A stretch of 64,000 nt of DNA from Ekhidna sp051379705 (GCF_051379705.1 NZ_CP179868.1:2046001-2110000), one strand, 5' to 3'. Shown: positions 7,918 through 17,999, counted from the stretch's first letter. The notes: generated by a model from the sequence alone, not told the origin. Translations and numbers: made by a program.

Positions 7918-10545
7918 ATGAATGACAAACAAACGCAAGCTCCTCCCAGTTGGGCGCTTCGATTCTTCCGCTGGTTTTGCAGACCGGAATATGTAGAAGA
8001 CATAGAAGGTGACCTCTTGGAGCGATTTGAAAAAAGACCATCGCGATGGTTTTTTACTCTTGACGTATTTCGGCTCTTCCGACCTGGAATCGTCAAACCT
8101 TTAAAAAGCAGTCAAAAACTAACTAACTACGGCATGATATCCAATTATTACAAAGTGAGTATGCGAAACATACTCCGCAACAAAACATTCTCTTTGCTAA
8201 ATATTTCTGGACTAAGTGTTGGCATTGCTAGCTGTATATTAATTCTCATCTATGTCAATAATGAGCTCTCATATGACACATATAATAGCAACTACGAGAG
8301 CACGTACCGAGTAATCCACTACTACGGACAGCAAGGTGAGCAGCCTGACTATGCCACATTGCCTACCAAAGAATATCAGGTTTGGGGTAATGCGCCAGTA
8401 GCACCTTCTATGCAAGATTATTTCCCAGAAGTAGAGAAGGTGTTTCGGTTTACAAGTGATGCGCCCTGGTTGTTTTCTTACAATGGCATTACCTATTCTG
8501 AGACTGACATTCTGTTCGCGGACTCCACCGCATTTGATGTATTTGACTGGGAGATATTAGCTGGAAACCCAAAGACCGCATTGGTAAGACCAAACACTGT
8601 AGTGCTTACACAAGAGTTAGCCAAAAAATACTTTGGGAACGAAAACCCAATTGGAAAATCAATCGTCATGGATAATCGAGATCCTTACGAGGTGACAGCT
8701 GTGGTTGAGATTCCAACCAACTCGCATTTTAAGTTTAATGGACTGATCTCGATGAGCACCTTTAGGAGATCTCGACCTTCTATATTTGATTCCTGGGGCT
8801 ATGTGGATTTCTATACCTATTTCACACTAAAACCAGGTACCAGCATAGACCAATTGAAAGCGAAAGTCTCAGACTTCTTAAAGGCCAGCTTCCCTAATGA
8901 ATTCAATTATCATATCGCTTTTGAGCCAATGTCAGAAGCGTACTTACACTCGGAAGCCGGCCGCCAACCTGGGCCTGTCGGCAGCATGAGTAATATTTAT
9001 ATTTTCACATCTGTAGCCATCTTCATCCTGCTCATTGCATGTATCAATTTCATGAGTTTATCCACAGCCAGATCGGTGGAACGTGCGAAGGAAGTTGCCA
9101 TCCGAAAAACGATAGGTTCTCAGAGAAGATCACTGATTTATCAGTTTTTAGTTGAAGCTATTCTGGTCACATTCCTTGCTTCAATTTTCGCAGCAATACT
9201 TGTGTTTTTCGGCCATTCTTTACTAGAGACTATTTCGGGGAAAATACTTCCAATAGATTGGTTATTCTCTGTTTCGAATGTAATTATCGCAATTGCAAGC
9301 GTATTAATTATTGGGGTCATCGCCGGCAGTTACCCTGCTTTTGTACTTTCCACATTTAGGCCAATCACAGTTCTGAAAGGTTCATTCAAAACTTCATCCA
9401 GAGGAATCTGGCTAAGAAAATCATTGGTGGTACTTCAATTTGCATTGTCCATCATACTTCTGGCAGGTGCAACTGTTGTGTCATCCCAGCTTGACTTCTT
9501 ACAAGAATATGATCTGGGCTTTGACTCTGAACAGGTATTAGTAATCGACTTTGGATATGACGGTGAAGTTCAACGAAAGCGTGAGTACCTGAAGCAACAG
9601 TTTCTAAATCACCCGGATGTGGATATGGTTTCTGTTTCTCGCGCCACACCTGGAGACTTCTTTCCAAATGCCGGTACAGGGATAGCTGATCCTGTTTCAG
9701 GTGAAATTACATATAAAGGCCCCGCCATTTATGAGGTCGATGAAGACTTCATTCCTACATACAAAATGAACATGGTGGCCGGAAGAAATTTCTCGGATGA
9801 CTTTCCCTTAGACTCAGCAAATGCTTTAATCCTCAATGAATCTGCTGCCAAACTTTACGGGTATCCAAATCCACAGGAAATCATCGGTAAGTCATTCGAG
9901 CAATGGGGACGAGAAGGTAAAATTGTGGGTGTGGTGGAAGACTTTAACTATGTCTCTCTGCATGAAGACGTAGAGCCGCTTTCTATCCGTTTTGGCACAC
10001 AATTCAATGTTTCCGTTATCTCTTTGAAGCTGAGTAGTCAAGATTATTCAAAAACTTTAGCTGAGCTTGAGTCTATTTGGTTGAAGACCATCCCTCACAG
10101 ACCGTTCGATACACGATTTGCTGATCAAAATTTTGATGATCAATATGTCGCTGATGAGCGATTCGGAATGATTTTCTCCGTTTTTTCCTCGCTGGCCATA
10201 TTCGTTGCCTGCCTGGGCTTGTTCGGGCTTACCATATACAGTACTGCTCAGCGCAACAAAGAAATCGGAGTTAGGAAAGTCCTTGGAGCATCTACAAGTC
10301 GAATCATTGCTTTGCTTTCCAAAGACTTCCTGCTGTTGTTTGTGATCGCCTTCATTATTGCCGTCCCGCTCTCCTGGTATGTGATGAACAGCTGGCTTGA
10401 CGGGTTCGCGTATCGAATATCCTTAGGTTTCGGAGTTTTTGCGGTATCGGCTCTGATTACACTTATTGTGGCCTTTATTACAATGAGCTTCAAAACTATA
10501 AGTGCGGCACTTTCCAATCCTGTCGATTCTCTGCGAGATGAATAA
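7918..10545 (+). CDS. MacB/FtsX-type ABC permease with N-terminal permease prefix domain
   Basis: 875 residues. Residues 10-70 are the cytoplasmic 'permease prefix domain 2' (RFFRWFCRPEYVEDIEGDLL). Then comes a first transmembrane segment (about 91-116), a MacB-like periplasmic core domain (about 120-330), and FtsX transmembrane segments around 356-490 with the coupling sequence 'ERAKEVAIRKTIGS'. A second periplasmic core domain (about 510-720) and a second FtsX set (about 755-870, 'NKEIGVRKVLGAS') follow. This is a fused, duplicated FtsX permease like MacB without its ATPase. Such permeases move or extract lipids, peptides or lipoproteins, or act as mechanotransducers; the substrate is unknown. 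It lies 3 bases after padR and overlaps the next permease by 8 bases. Confidence 0.92.
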   Translation: MNDKQTQAPPSWALRFFRWFCRPEYVEDIEGDLLERFEKRPSRWFFTLDVFRLFRPGIVKPLKSSQKLTNYGMISNYYKVSMRNILRNKTFSLLNISGLSVGIASCILILIYVNNELSYDTYNSNYESTYRVIHYYGQQGEQPDYATLPTKEYQVWGNAPVAPSMQDYFPEVEKVFRFTSDAPWLFSYNGITYSETDILFADSTAFDVFDWEILAGNPKTALVRPNTVVLTQELAKKYFGNENPIGKSIVMDNRDPYEVTAVVEIPTNSHFKFNGLISMSTFRRSRPSIFDSWGYVDFYTYFTLKPGTSIDQLKAKVSDFLKASFPNEFNYHIAFEPMSEAYLHSEAGRQPGPVGSMSNIYIFTSVAIFILLIACINFMSLSTARSVERAKEVAIRKTIGSQRRSLIYQFLVEAILVTFLASIFAAILVFFGHSLLETISGKILPIDWLFSVSNVIIAIASVLIIGVIAGSYPAFVLSTFRPITVLKGSFKTSSRGIWLRKSLVVLQFALSIILLAGATVVSSQLDFLQEYDLGFDSEQVLVIDFGYDGEVQRKREYLKQQFLNHPDVDMVSVSRATPGDFFPNAGTGIADPVSGEITYKGPAIYEVDEDFIPTYKMNMVAGRNFSDDFPLDSANALILNESAAKLYGYPNPQEIIGKSFEQWGREGKIVGVVEDFNYVSLHEDVEPLSIRFGTQFNVSVISLKLSSQDYSKTLAELESIWLKTIPHRPFDTRFADQNFDDQYVADERFGMIFSVFSSLAIFVACLGLFGLTIYSTAQRNKEIGVRKVLGASTSRIIALLSKDFLLLFVIAFIIAVPLSWYVMNSWLDGFAYRISLGFGVFAVSALITLIVAFITMSFKTISAALSNPVDSLRDE

Positions 10546-13255
10546 ACGGCCGCCTAAATATCCACTTCGCTTCTTCCGCTGGTTCTGCAATCCAGACTAT
10601 GTGGAAGATATCGAAGGTGACCTTTTAGAGCGCTTTGAAAAAAGGACTAACCAAAATAAATCAGCCAGGTGGCTCTTTACACTTGACATACTGAAGCTCT
10701 TTCGCCCGGGTATTATTCGAAATTTTGAAGGAACACAAAAACTCAACAACTACGGCATGTTTAAATCAATGATCAAAATGGCGTGGCGAAGTGCCATTCG
10801 TCAAAAACAATTTACTATTCTCAATACGCTCGGACTGACAATAGGCATAAGTACTTGCTTAATGATCGGGCTTTATATCCATGATGAAATGTCATTCGAT
10901 GAATTTCATGTCAAAGGAGATCGGATTTATCGTGTGAATCAACCATATATATGGGGCGACTGGAACCAAACAATGTCTAGCACTGGCCCCAATGTAGCTG
11001 TGGCACTGCGAGAAGATGCCGCTGCATTTGAAGAAGTTACTCGCATATTGTCTCTCGGATCTCTAACCGCTGCAAATGGTAGTAGTCGTTCCAATAGCTT
11101 CAAAGAAAATCGCATTTATGCAGTGGAGGAGAATTTCTTCAAGGTTTTCACTTTTGAGTTAATTGCTGGTGACAAAACTTCAGTTCTAAGAAATCCCCTG
11201 AGTGTCCTTATAACCGAAAAAACGATGAAGCGCTATTTTGGTGAAGATGCTCTACCAACATACACTATTGGAAAGAATATTGAGATCAAACAGTATGACG
11301 GCTCGTGGAAAGCCTTTTCAATTGATGGTATTCTTGCGGATGCACCATCACAATCTCACATACAGTTTGATATGTTGCTCTCACTCAAAAGCGAATCTGA
11401 AATGATGCAAGCACATGGCTGGAAATGGATCTGGACTGCATTCTCTACGTATGGTTTAGTGAAAGAAGGAACGAATGTGGCTGCTTTAGAGAAGGATATT
11501 CAGGCAATACCTGCAAAATGGGCTCCTCCCACAACTGAGCGAATTTTCAATCAGACATTCGAAGAGTTTACAGATGGCAATCCATGGAAACTAGAACTTC
11601 AGCCATTAAGTGAAGTATATATAGCAAGCTCACCATCAGGTCATGCTTTCGGCCCAACCGGAAATCCACTCTTTATCAAAATATTTGGAGCAATTGGTCT
11701 CTTAGTGTTGGCTTTATCTGCTATTAATTTCATGAATCTATCGACAGCCAGAGCCACCAACAGGTCCAAGGAAGTAGGCGTCAGAAAAGTGCTTGGGTCG
11801 GAAAGAAAAACGATTGTTAAGCAATTTATTTTGGAATCCGTCCTCTTTGTTTTGGTAAGTACCACACTTGCACTTTTGGTTGTTCACGGCTCTTTAGAAC
11901 CATTCAATCATCTGGCTGAGAAGCAAATTGAAATCCTTCCGTATTTGCAGACCTCTTCGTTTTATCTGGTGGTAATTTCATTCATATCAATCTTGGGCTT
12001 TGCTGCCGGAAGTTACCCTGCATTGTACCTATCCTCATTTAGACCAATTGAATCTCTTAAGGGAAAAATCAAAACAGGATTCAAGGGCAGAGGTATCAGG
12101 AATGGATTGGTTGTTTTCCAGTTCACAATTTCCATAGCGCTTATCATCACTACATTCTTCGTCCAAAAGCAGCTTAGCTACGCCTCAAATGTAGATGTTG
12201 GATTCGCTAAGGAAAATATACTGCAACTCCACAATGTCGAGGAACTAGGCTTTGAAACTGAAGCACTAAAAAACAGACTAGTCGCATACTCTACCTTTAC
12301 GGAAGTAGGTAAGTCATTCGGTGTACCGCCATTTGTGTGGTCGAATGATCGGTACAAAGCAGCTGGTCCGGACAATCCCGTGGTTCAGTTGAGTAACCTA
12401 AGAATTGATGATGACTACATAGATGTATTGGGATTGGAGTTTCTTGCTGGCAGAAACTTTGATTCCAACATAGAAAACGACAAGTATAAAGTCATCCTTA
12501 ATGAGAAAGCTGTAAGAAACCTCGGATGGAAATTAGAAAATGCGGTAGGTAAATCGGTGGCACTTGCCTCAGGTGGAGAAGAGGAACATGAAGTGATCGG
12601 TGTGGTAGAGGACTTCAACTTCAATAGTGTGAAGCAAGAAATAGATCCATTGATCTTGATTCACCACCGAAATGACATTGTGTGGGATTATGGAGCCGGC
12701 AGATCCTTTTATTCCATGCGACTAAATCCAGAGACAATAACCACAACTGATGATTTGAATCAGCTACTGATTTCCTTGGAAGAAGAACTGAAACAAGTTG
12801 ATCCAACTGTTCCATTTGAGTACAGCTTCATGAATCAGGAGTTCGAAGCTACCTTCAGATCAGAAAGAAAAATGGCAACTATACTCAATGTATTTACCAT
12901 CATGGCAATGATTATTGCGTGCCTTGGATTGTTTGGTTTAGCAGCTTTTTCGGCTGAGCAACGTACCAAAGAACTCGGCATAAGAAAGGTACTTGGTGCT
13001 AGCATTGCAGAGCTAGTGGCTACTTTTTCAAAGGAATTTACAAAGCTTGTACTCGTTGCTGTCTTATTGGCGTGCCCATTGGCCTGGTATTTTGTAAAGC
13101 TGTGGTTGCAGGATTTTGCTTACAGTACTCCTATCGAAATATGGGTGTTTCTTGTTGCCGTCGTGGCTTCTTTATTAATAGCCATCTTAACAATCAGTTT
13201 TCAATCTATTCGATCAGCAAACAAAAATCCCGTAGAGATTCTAAAAGACGAATAG
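10538..13255 (+). CDS. MacB/FtsX-type ABC permease with prefix domain, second of tandem pair
   Basis: 905 residues and the same architecture as its upstream neighbour: prefix 'LRFFRWFCNPDYVEDIEGDL', TM1 near 85-110, periplasmic core, FtsX block with 'RSKEVGVRKVLGSE', second core, final FtsX block with 'TKELGIRKVLGAS'. The ATG at 10538 overlaps the previous stop (ATGAATAA), implying translational coupling. An earlier in-frame GTG at 10502 was rejected because it adds 12 residues not seen in paralogs. The almost identical prefixes of the pair suggest a tandem duplication followed by divergence. The two may form a heterodimer, as many FtsX permeases dimerise, but this is inference. Confidence 0.92.
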   Translation: MNKRPPKYPLRFFRWFCNPDYVEDIEGDLLERFEKRTNQNKSARWLFTLDILKLFRPGIIRNFEGTQKLNNYGMFKSMIKMAWRSAIRQKQFTILNTLGLTIGISTCLMIGLYIHDEMSFDEFHVKGDRIYRVNQPYIWGDWNQTMSSTGPNVAVALREDAAAFEEVTRILSLGSLTAANGSSRSNSFKENRIYAVEENFFKVFTFELIAGDKTSVLRNPLSVLITEKTMKRYFGEDALPTYTIGKNIEIKQYDGSWKAFSIDGILADAPSQSHIQFDMLLSLKSESEMMQAHGWKWIWTAFSTYGLVKEGTNVAALEKDIQAIPAKWAPPTTERIFNQTFEEFTDGNPWKLELQPLSEVYIASSPSGHAFGPTGNPLFIKIFGAIGLLVLALSAINFMNLSTARATNRSKEVGVRKVLGSERKTIVKQFILESVLFVLVSTTLALLVVHGSLEPFNHLAEKQIEILPYLQTSSFYLVVISFISILGFAAGSYPALYLSSFRPIESLKGKIKTGFKGRGIRNGLVVFQFTISIALIITTFFVQKQLSYASNVDVGFAKENILQLHNVEELGFETEALKNRLVAYSTFTEVGKSFGVPPFVWSNDRYKAAGPDNPVVQLSNLRIDDDYIDVLGLEFLAGRNFDSNIENDKYKVILNEKAVRNLGWKLENAVGKSVALASGGEEEHEVIGVVEDFNFNSVKQEIDPLILIHHRNDIVWDYGAGRSFYSMRLNPETITTTDDLNQLLISLEEELKQVDPTVPFEYSFMNQEFEATFRSERKMATILNVFTIMAMIIACLGLFGLAAFSAEQRTKELGIRKVLGASIAELVATFSKEFTKLVLVAVLLACPLAWYFVKLWLQDFAYSTPIEIWVFLVAVVASLLIAILTISFQSIRSANKNPVEILKDE

Positions 13256-13320
13256 GTATCAATTTACCATAGTACAACCTCCAATTCTATTTCTTTTACA
13301 ACTTAAATAGAAATACTACG

Positions 13321-13328
13321 TATATTTG
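13321..13328 (+). promoter_or_regulatory. Bacteroidota-type -7 box TATATTTG
   Basis: Exact TAnnTTTG match 19 bases upstream of the PadR start at 13348. TTTTACAA occurs at 13294-13301 and again at 13329-13336, flanking the box, which could be regulator half-sites; this is weak. Confidence 0.45.
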
Positions 13329-13347
13329 TTTTACAAATTCAATAATA

Positions 13348-13680
13348 ATGGGTAGAACAAATTTTTTAGGTGAGTTCGAAGAGCTAATCCTTACCATGGT
13401 TTTGATTCTGAATGATGATGCCTACGGCAACACCATTGTGAAGGCCATCAAAGAACATCAAAACAGGGATGTGAATCTCAGCTCAGTTCATATCACCATG
13501 TATCGGCTGGAAGAAAAAGGATTTTTAGAGTCATACATGGGTGGCGCTACAAATGAAAGAGGCGGCCGAAAGAAGCGTTATTTCAAAATCACCAATGCTG
13601 GAAAGGCCTTGCTCAAAGAAATGAAGGACGCCCGAACAAACCTATGGAAGCTTACTCCTCAGCTAAACTTTAGCATATGA
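13348..13680 (+). CDS. PadR-family transcriptional regulator (cassette 2)
   Basis: 110 residues with the PadR winged helix: 'LGEFEELILTMVLIL', 'DDAYGNTI', recognition helix 'VNLSSVHITMYRLEEKGFL', wing 'GGRKKRYFKIT'. The recognition helix differs from the 'GALQ' type of cassettes 1 and 3 and is closer to the one at 59625. Its stop overlaps the start of the following permease (ATGA), a strong sign of co-expression. It probably represses its own operon. Confidence 0.92.
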   Translation: MGRTNFLGEFEELILTMVLILNDDAYGNTIVKAIKEHQNRDVNLSSVHITMYRLEEKGFLESYMGGATNERGGRKKRYFKITNAGKALLKEMKDARTNLWKLTPQLNFSI

Positions 13681-16346
13681 GCAAAAAGCGTCCTCCAAAG
13701 TTTTTCACTCGATTTTTTAGGTGGTATTGCAATCCCGTATTGCAAGAAGCAATTCTTGGTGATCTGAATGAACAATTTGAAGAAGATCTTGAGAATTATG
13801 GAGCCGGCAAAGCGCGACGAAAATTTGCATGGACTGTTATTCGATTTTTTAGAAAGGACATCATTAAGCCCGTCAGCGGGAAGCAAAAACTCAATTACTA
13901 CGGCATGTTTAAGAACTATTTTATCACTTCTATTCGATTTATCAAGCGAGAAAAAGTATTTGCCTTGATGAACATTTCAGGACTGGCACTCGGAATTGCC
14001 TGCGCATTGGTCATCTACAAAATCCTTGATCACGAATTCAGCTTTGATAAACATCACGAAAATTACGATCGCATCTATCGAGTCAATAATGAAGACATTA
14101 GAAGCAGTGGTAAAGTACTTTGGAGAGGTCAGGCACATCCATTAGGCAAAGCTCTGCGTACCGAATTTCCCAGTATCAACGCTGCAATGACTTTCTACGA
14201 TGAAGATGGCCTCATCGCAGTAGAAGATGAAAGTGGAGACTTAAAGCGCTTTCAGGAAGACAAAGGAGTTGCTTTCGTAGAACCTCAGTTTTTTGAACTT
14301 TTCACTGTGAAATTTTTAGTAGGCGATTCAGAACATGCCCTCGATCAGCCTGGCAAAGTTATTTTGACCGAATCCAAGGCAAAGAAATATTTTGGACTTA
14401 ACACCAACACACTATCCGAAGCGATAGGTAGAATGGTGATCTTGGAAAATGAACAGACTACATACGTGTCTGCTGTCATCGAAGACATGCCTAAAACATC
14501 TGAATTCCCTTTTGAACTACTTTTTCATTACAAAGATCAAGAAGCAGCAAATCCTTGGTTTTATGATGGTGAAGACTGGGGAGAATACAATAGCGCTACA
14601 AATTGCTTCATATTATTAGATGAAGGTATAAACCCACAGAAATTTGAAAAGCAATTAGAAACAATAGTCGAAAAATATTTGCCTCCTCGAATGGCTGAAA
14701 GTAGAACCTACCGCCTTCAACCGCTCTCTGACCTACACTATAGCGATCAAATCAGAAAAACCTATGCGGGCATTACTGCGACGAAAGAAGAACTTGTTGT
14801 CCTGGGACTGGTAGGCTTATTTCTCATAATCACAGCATGTATCAATTTCGTCAATTTATCCACCGCACAAGCAGTAAAACGATCGAAAGAAGTAGGAGTG
14901 CGCAAAACAATGGGTAGCAGTAAAACCCAACTTGTGGTTCAATTCCTTTGCGAGACACTGGTCATCACCCTTTTGGCAACCACGGTAGGACTATTCATAG
15001 CTGCATATCTCGGAAACCAGGTAGAAGTCATTTTCAATGATCAAATGAATATTGATCTTCTTTCTGATTATAATATCATCTTCTTTCTGATCACCTTGAT
15101 CATCGGAGTGACTTTGTTTGCAGGGTTATATCCTTCATTCATTCTGGCAGGTATGAACCCTGTAATGGCGATAAAAAACAACCTTAACATCAAGCAAACT
15201 TCAGGGTTCCTTTCCCTGCGAAGGGCACTCGTTATTTTTCAATTTTCAATTTCTCAGATTCTAATCATCGGTATCCTGATACTCAATGCGCAAATGAGCT
15301 ACTTCCAAACTAAAGATCTGGGATTCAATGATGATTCAATAGTCGTAGTAAAGCTCCCCGAAAATGACTCGACTAACCTAAGTGTGCTCAAAAACGAGCT
15401 TCTTGCTCACTCATCAATCGAGCAGGTAAGTTTTAGTAGCTCAGGGCCCATGGCTTCCTGGAGATCTACCAATCCAATCTTTCACCCGAATATCGAAGGG
15501 CAGGATCTGATGGGTAACTTGAAGACAGTTGACGAAAACTATTTCGACTTGTATGAGATGGAGATTATCGCCGGAGAATCCTTCAAGCAAAATGATCCAA
15601 GAAGTCACGCGGTTGTCAACCGAAGAGTTACAGAAATTTTGGGATTTGAGGACCCTGAAAAAGCACTTGGCGAACGTATTAAGTACGGTCGCGGATCACT
15701 TGAATTCATCGTGGTAGGAGTAGTCGAGGACTTTCATGCGGCCTCACTTCATCAAGATCTGGATAATGTCTTTATGGCCAATGTATCCTGGAATATTTTT
15801 CAAGCTGGGATAAAGCTAAAGTCGGACGGGTCATCTTTCTCTGAAATGAAAGAAGCCATAATTCACATTGAAGAAGCTTGGGAGGATCGTTTCCCGGAAC
15901 ATGTTTTCGATTTACAATTTTATGACGAGACCGTTGCAAGTATGTATAGTCTGGAAGAAAGTGTCTCTCAAGTCTTTCGCATCTTCGTCATCATTGCCAT
16001 TATAATTGGTGCGCTGGGACTTTACGGTCTGGTTTCCTTTATGGCCAATCAAAAAACCAAAGAGATTGGCATCCGAAAAGTGATGGGAGCTTCTGAGCTG
16101 GCTATTTGGAATATCTTCTCCAAAGAACTTATATCACTTTTGATGATAGCTTTTCTAGTATCAGGTCCTGTCGCTTACTTTGTGATGCGGGCATTTCTTG
16201 ACACCTATGCATACAGAATTACACTTGGCCCAGGATTTTTTGTTTTGGCGATTGTCACCAGCTTGATAATCGCAGTGCTTACTGTGGGGTATAAGTCAAT
16301 GAAAGTGGCTAAAGCCAATCCAATTTTATCGTTGAGAGATGAATAG
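13677..16346 (+). CDS. MacB/FtsX-type ABC permease with prefix domain (cassette 2)
   Basis: 889 residues. The prefix 'FFRWYCNPVLQEAILGDLNE' is followed by a longer basic linker than in cassette 1. TM1 lies about 95-120, then a periplasmic core domain, a first FtsX block ('RSKEVGVRKTMGSS'), a second core, and a C-terminal FtsX block ('TKEIGIRKVMGAS') ending 'ANPILSLRDE', the family's usual C-terminus. It overlaps padR by four bases. No ATPase or membrane-fusion partner is adjacent, so an ATPase encoded elsewhere would be needed if it is a true ABC transporter. Confidence 0.92.
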   Translation: MSKKRPPKFFTRFFRWYCNPVLQEAILGDLNEQFEEDLENYGAGKARRKFAWTVIRFFRKDIIKPVSGKQKLNYYGMFKNYFITSIRFIKREKVFALMNISGLALGIACALVIYKILDHEFSFDKHHENYDRIYRVNNEDIRSSGKVLWRGQAHPLGKALRTEFPSINAAMTFYDEDGLIAVEDESGDLKRFQEDKGVAFVEPQFFELFTVKFLVGDSEHALDQPGKVILTESKAKKYFGLNTNTLSEAIGRMVILENEQTTYVSAVIEDMPKTSEFPFELLFHYKDQEAANPWFYDGEDWGEYNSATNCFILLDEGINPQKFEKQLETIVEKYLPPRMAESRTYRLQPLSDLHYSDQIRKTYAGITATKEELVVLGLVGLFLIITACINFVNLSTAQAVKRSKEVGVRKTMGSSKTQLVVQFLCETLVITLLATTVGLFIAAYLGNQVEVIFNDQMNIDLLSDYNIIFFLITLIIGVTLFAGLYPSFILAGMNPVMAIKNNLNIKQTSGFLSLRRALVIFQFSISQILIIGILILNAQMSYFQTKDLGFNDDSIVVVKLPENDSTNLSVLKNELLAHSSIEQVSFSSSGPMASWRSTNPIFHPNIEGQDLMGNLKTVDENYFDLYEMEIIAGESFKQNDPRSHAVVNRRVTEILGFEDPEKALGERIKYGRGSLEFIVVGVVEDFHAASLHQDLDNVFMANVSWNIFQAGIKLKSDGSSFSEMKEAIIHIEEAWEDRFPEHVFDLQFYDETVASMYSLEESVSQVFRIFVIIAIIIGALGLYGLVSFMANQKTKEIGIRKVMGASELAIWNIFSKELISLLMIAFLVSGPVAYFVMRAFLDTYAYRITLGPGFFVLAIVTSLIIAVLTVGYKSMKVAKANPILSLRDE

Positions 16347-16420
16347 GAAAAAGTGAGCTCTGAGCAAGATCTTATTTGTGCAAAACGAATTAGCTTACTG
16401 GTTTATCCAATTTCTTAAGT

Positions 16421-17338
16421 ATGAAAAAAACTGTTCTATTACCTGGGTTGATTTTGATTCAGATATCCTTATTTGGACAAAACAGTCAGAAATTTACCTC
16501 AATTGGAGAAGCACTGAAACAACCTGGAAAAGTAACTTGGTTGGAAGTCAATCGTGGAGAAGATAAGTCGCTTGATGAAATAGGAAATCTGATAAACCTG
16601 AAGCAGCTCTATTTGAAAGATTGCAGCCTTACCAACATGCCCGGAGAATTTAGCAAGCTCCAAAATCTCACTTTGCTCAACGTTCAGAATAATCAACTAA
16701 CATCGATACCGGAAGAGTTGACTTCACTGAATCAATTGGCTGTAATTAACCTGAGAGCGAATAATTTCATGATTTTTCCGAAGGTTCTGACGCAACTTCC
16801 AAATCTTAGAGAAATTGATCTGGCAGAGAATCCACAACTTGATATCAACGATGCAATAGAAATGCTTGCAATGGTGTCAAAACTTGATTTTCTATATCTC
16901 AGTGGTAATCAGCTAACATCATTGCCACCAGAAATGGATCAGCTAAGCGCTCTCGAAGAACTCCACTTATCCAATAATCCCGACTTAAATTTTGATGAAG
17001 TCTTTTCGATACTCGGTGAATTAACCAGCTTGAAAATACTGGTCCTTGCAGAATGTAAACTAGAGTCAGTTTCAACCAACCTGTCCAGAATGAAGCAATT
17101 AGAAGGATTGGTCCTGGACAGGAACCCAAAAATCAATATTGCGCAACTTGGTGATCAATTAGAAAAACTGGAAGGATTGAAAGTGCTTCTTTTGCGGGAT
17201 AATAGCCTTGAAAGTTTTCCGGAGAACCTTGAAGTCTTCAGCCAACTAGCGATCTTGGAGCTCAGCGGGAATGATTTTTCTAATGATGAGCAGCTACGAA
17301 TAAAGAACGAGCTTCCAAATACGAATGTGATATTTTAA
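16421..17338 (+). CDS. Secreted leucine-rich-repeat protein
   Basis: 305 residues. A signal peptide (LPGLILIQISLFGQ) precedes about ten leucine-rich repeats of 22-25 residues from residue 40 to the end, for example 'LKQLYLKDCSLTNMP', 'LTLLNVQNNQLTSIPEEL' and 'LDFLYLSGNQLTSLPPEM'. Some repeats are longer and less regular around 'NPDLNFDEVFSIL'. LRR solenoids bind proteins; the partner is unknown. The gene sits between two PadR-permease cassettes on the same strand and shares its stop bases with the convergent gene at 17335. It could be a passenger in the array rather than part of it. Confidence 0.88.
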   Translation: MKKTVLLPGLILIQISLFGQNSQKFTSIGEALKQPGKVTWLEVNRGEDKSLDEIGNLINLKQLYLKDCSLTNMPGEFSKLQNLTLLNVQNNQLTSIPEELTSLNQLAVINLRANNFMIFPKVLTQLPNLREIDLAENPQLDINDAIEMLAMVSKLDFLYLSGNQLTSLPPEMDQLSALEELHLSNNPDLNFDEVFSILGELTSLKILVLAECKLESVSTNLSRMKQLEGLVLDRNPKINIAQLGDQLEKLEGLKVLLLRDNSLESFPENLEVFSQLAILELSGNDFSNDEQLRIKNELPNTNVIF

Positions 17339-17805
17339 AGGCTACCCAGCTCTAAGCGATAATCAGCCTGCAAATCCTCATGCAAACCAGCTAATGCTTT
17401 CTCTACTCGTTTGATTTCTCGATGATATAAATTATTAATGGTGGTATGACGACCAATAGCTATTCCAGAATCTCTGATCGCCTGACAGAAATACATCCTT
17501 ACCTCAACCTCTGTCTGTTTCTGACCCGAATACCTGAGTGATTTATTCAAAGACCTAACAATTTTCTGCAGCCCTTTTTTGACATAATAAAGGTGGCTCA
17601 TATTGATATCTTCCATCATGTCATTGATGTCCTCCTTTAGCAACTTGATATAGCTCTGCTCATCACCAGCCTCAAAAAGCAGATACGTCAACAATTCCTT
17701 ATTGTCCTTTTTGAATCGTCCAAGTCGCAGGCAAATAGCCAAAACCTCCTCGGGGTTCCTCTGCTTCAATTCTCGCTTGATGTCTGCCAGTGATGCTGCT
17801 TTCAT
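17335..17805 (-). CDS. Conserved-looking hypothetical protein, all-helical
   Basis: 156 residues, not recognised. No signal peptide or membrane segment. It begins 'ADIKRELKQRNPEEVLAICLRLGRFKKDN', a pattern seen in helical-repeat proteins, then 'KELLTYLLFEAGDE', and is strongly charged with many Leu/Lys/Glu, so it is probably a soluble helical cytoplasmic protein. The stop codon shares TTAA with the LRR gene stop. It is divergent from the PadR at 18000; the intervening 194 bases contain two copies of a 16-base repeat that could control both. Function unknown. Confidence 0.68.
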   Translation of the reverse strand: MKAASLADIKRELKQRNPEEVLAICLRLGRFKKDNKELLTYLLFEAGDEQSYIKLLKEDINDMMEDINMSHLYYVKKGLQKIVRSLNKSLRYSGQKQTEVEVRMYFCQAIRDSGIAIGRHTTINNLYHREIKRVEKALAGLHEDLQADYRLELGSL

Positions 17806-17841
17806 GCACCTAAGTTAGCCCTTGAACTTAAAAATAATTTT

Positions 17842-17857
17842 ACTACAAATAGGAATT
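17842..17857 (+). repeat. Direct repeat copy 1, candidate PadR operator
   Basis: ACTACAAATAGGAATT, identical to 17888-17903. Spacing start to start is 46 bases. It lies in the divergent region between the hypothetical gene (17805) and the PadR gene (18000). Confidence 0.6.
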
Positions 17858-17887
17858 TATAACCAAAACTTCCTTTTCTTCGTAAAC

Positions 17888-17903
17888 ACTACAAATAGGA
17901 ATT
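17888..17903 (+). repeat. Direct repeat copy 2, candidate PadR operator
   Basis: Second exact copy of ACTACAAATAGGAATT. The ACTACA core also occurs twice in front of the PadR gene at 7582, whose recognition helix is the most similar one in the window. Confidence 0.6.
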
Positions 17904-17999
17904 AATTATGCGCATGATGCTCAGCCCAATTATTGAAGAAACAGATTTGACTTAAGTAGACAGGGTAGCAAGCCGCTCAATCTTATGACTTTTAAAAAA

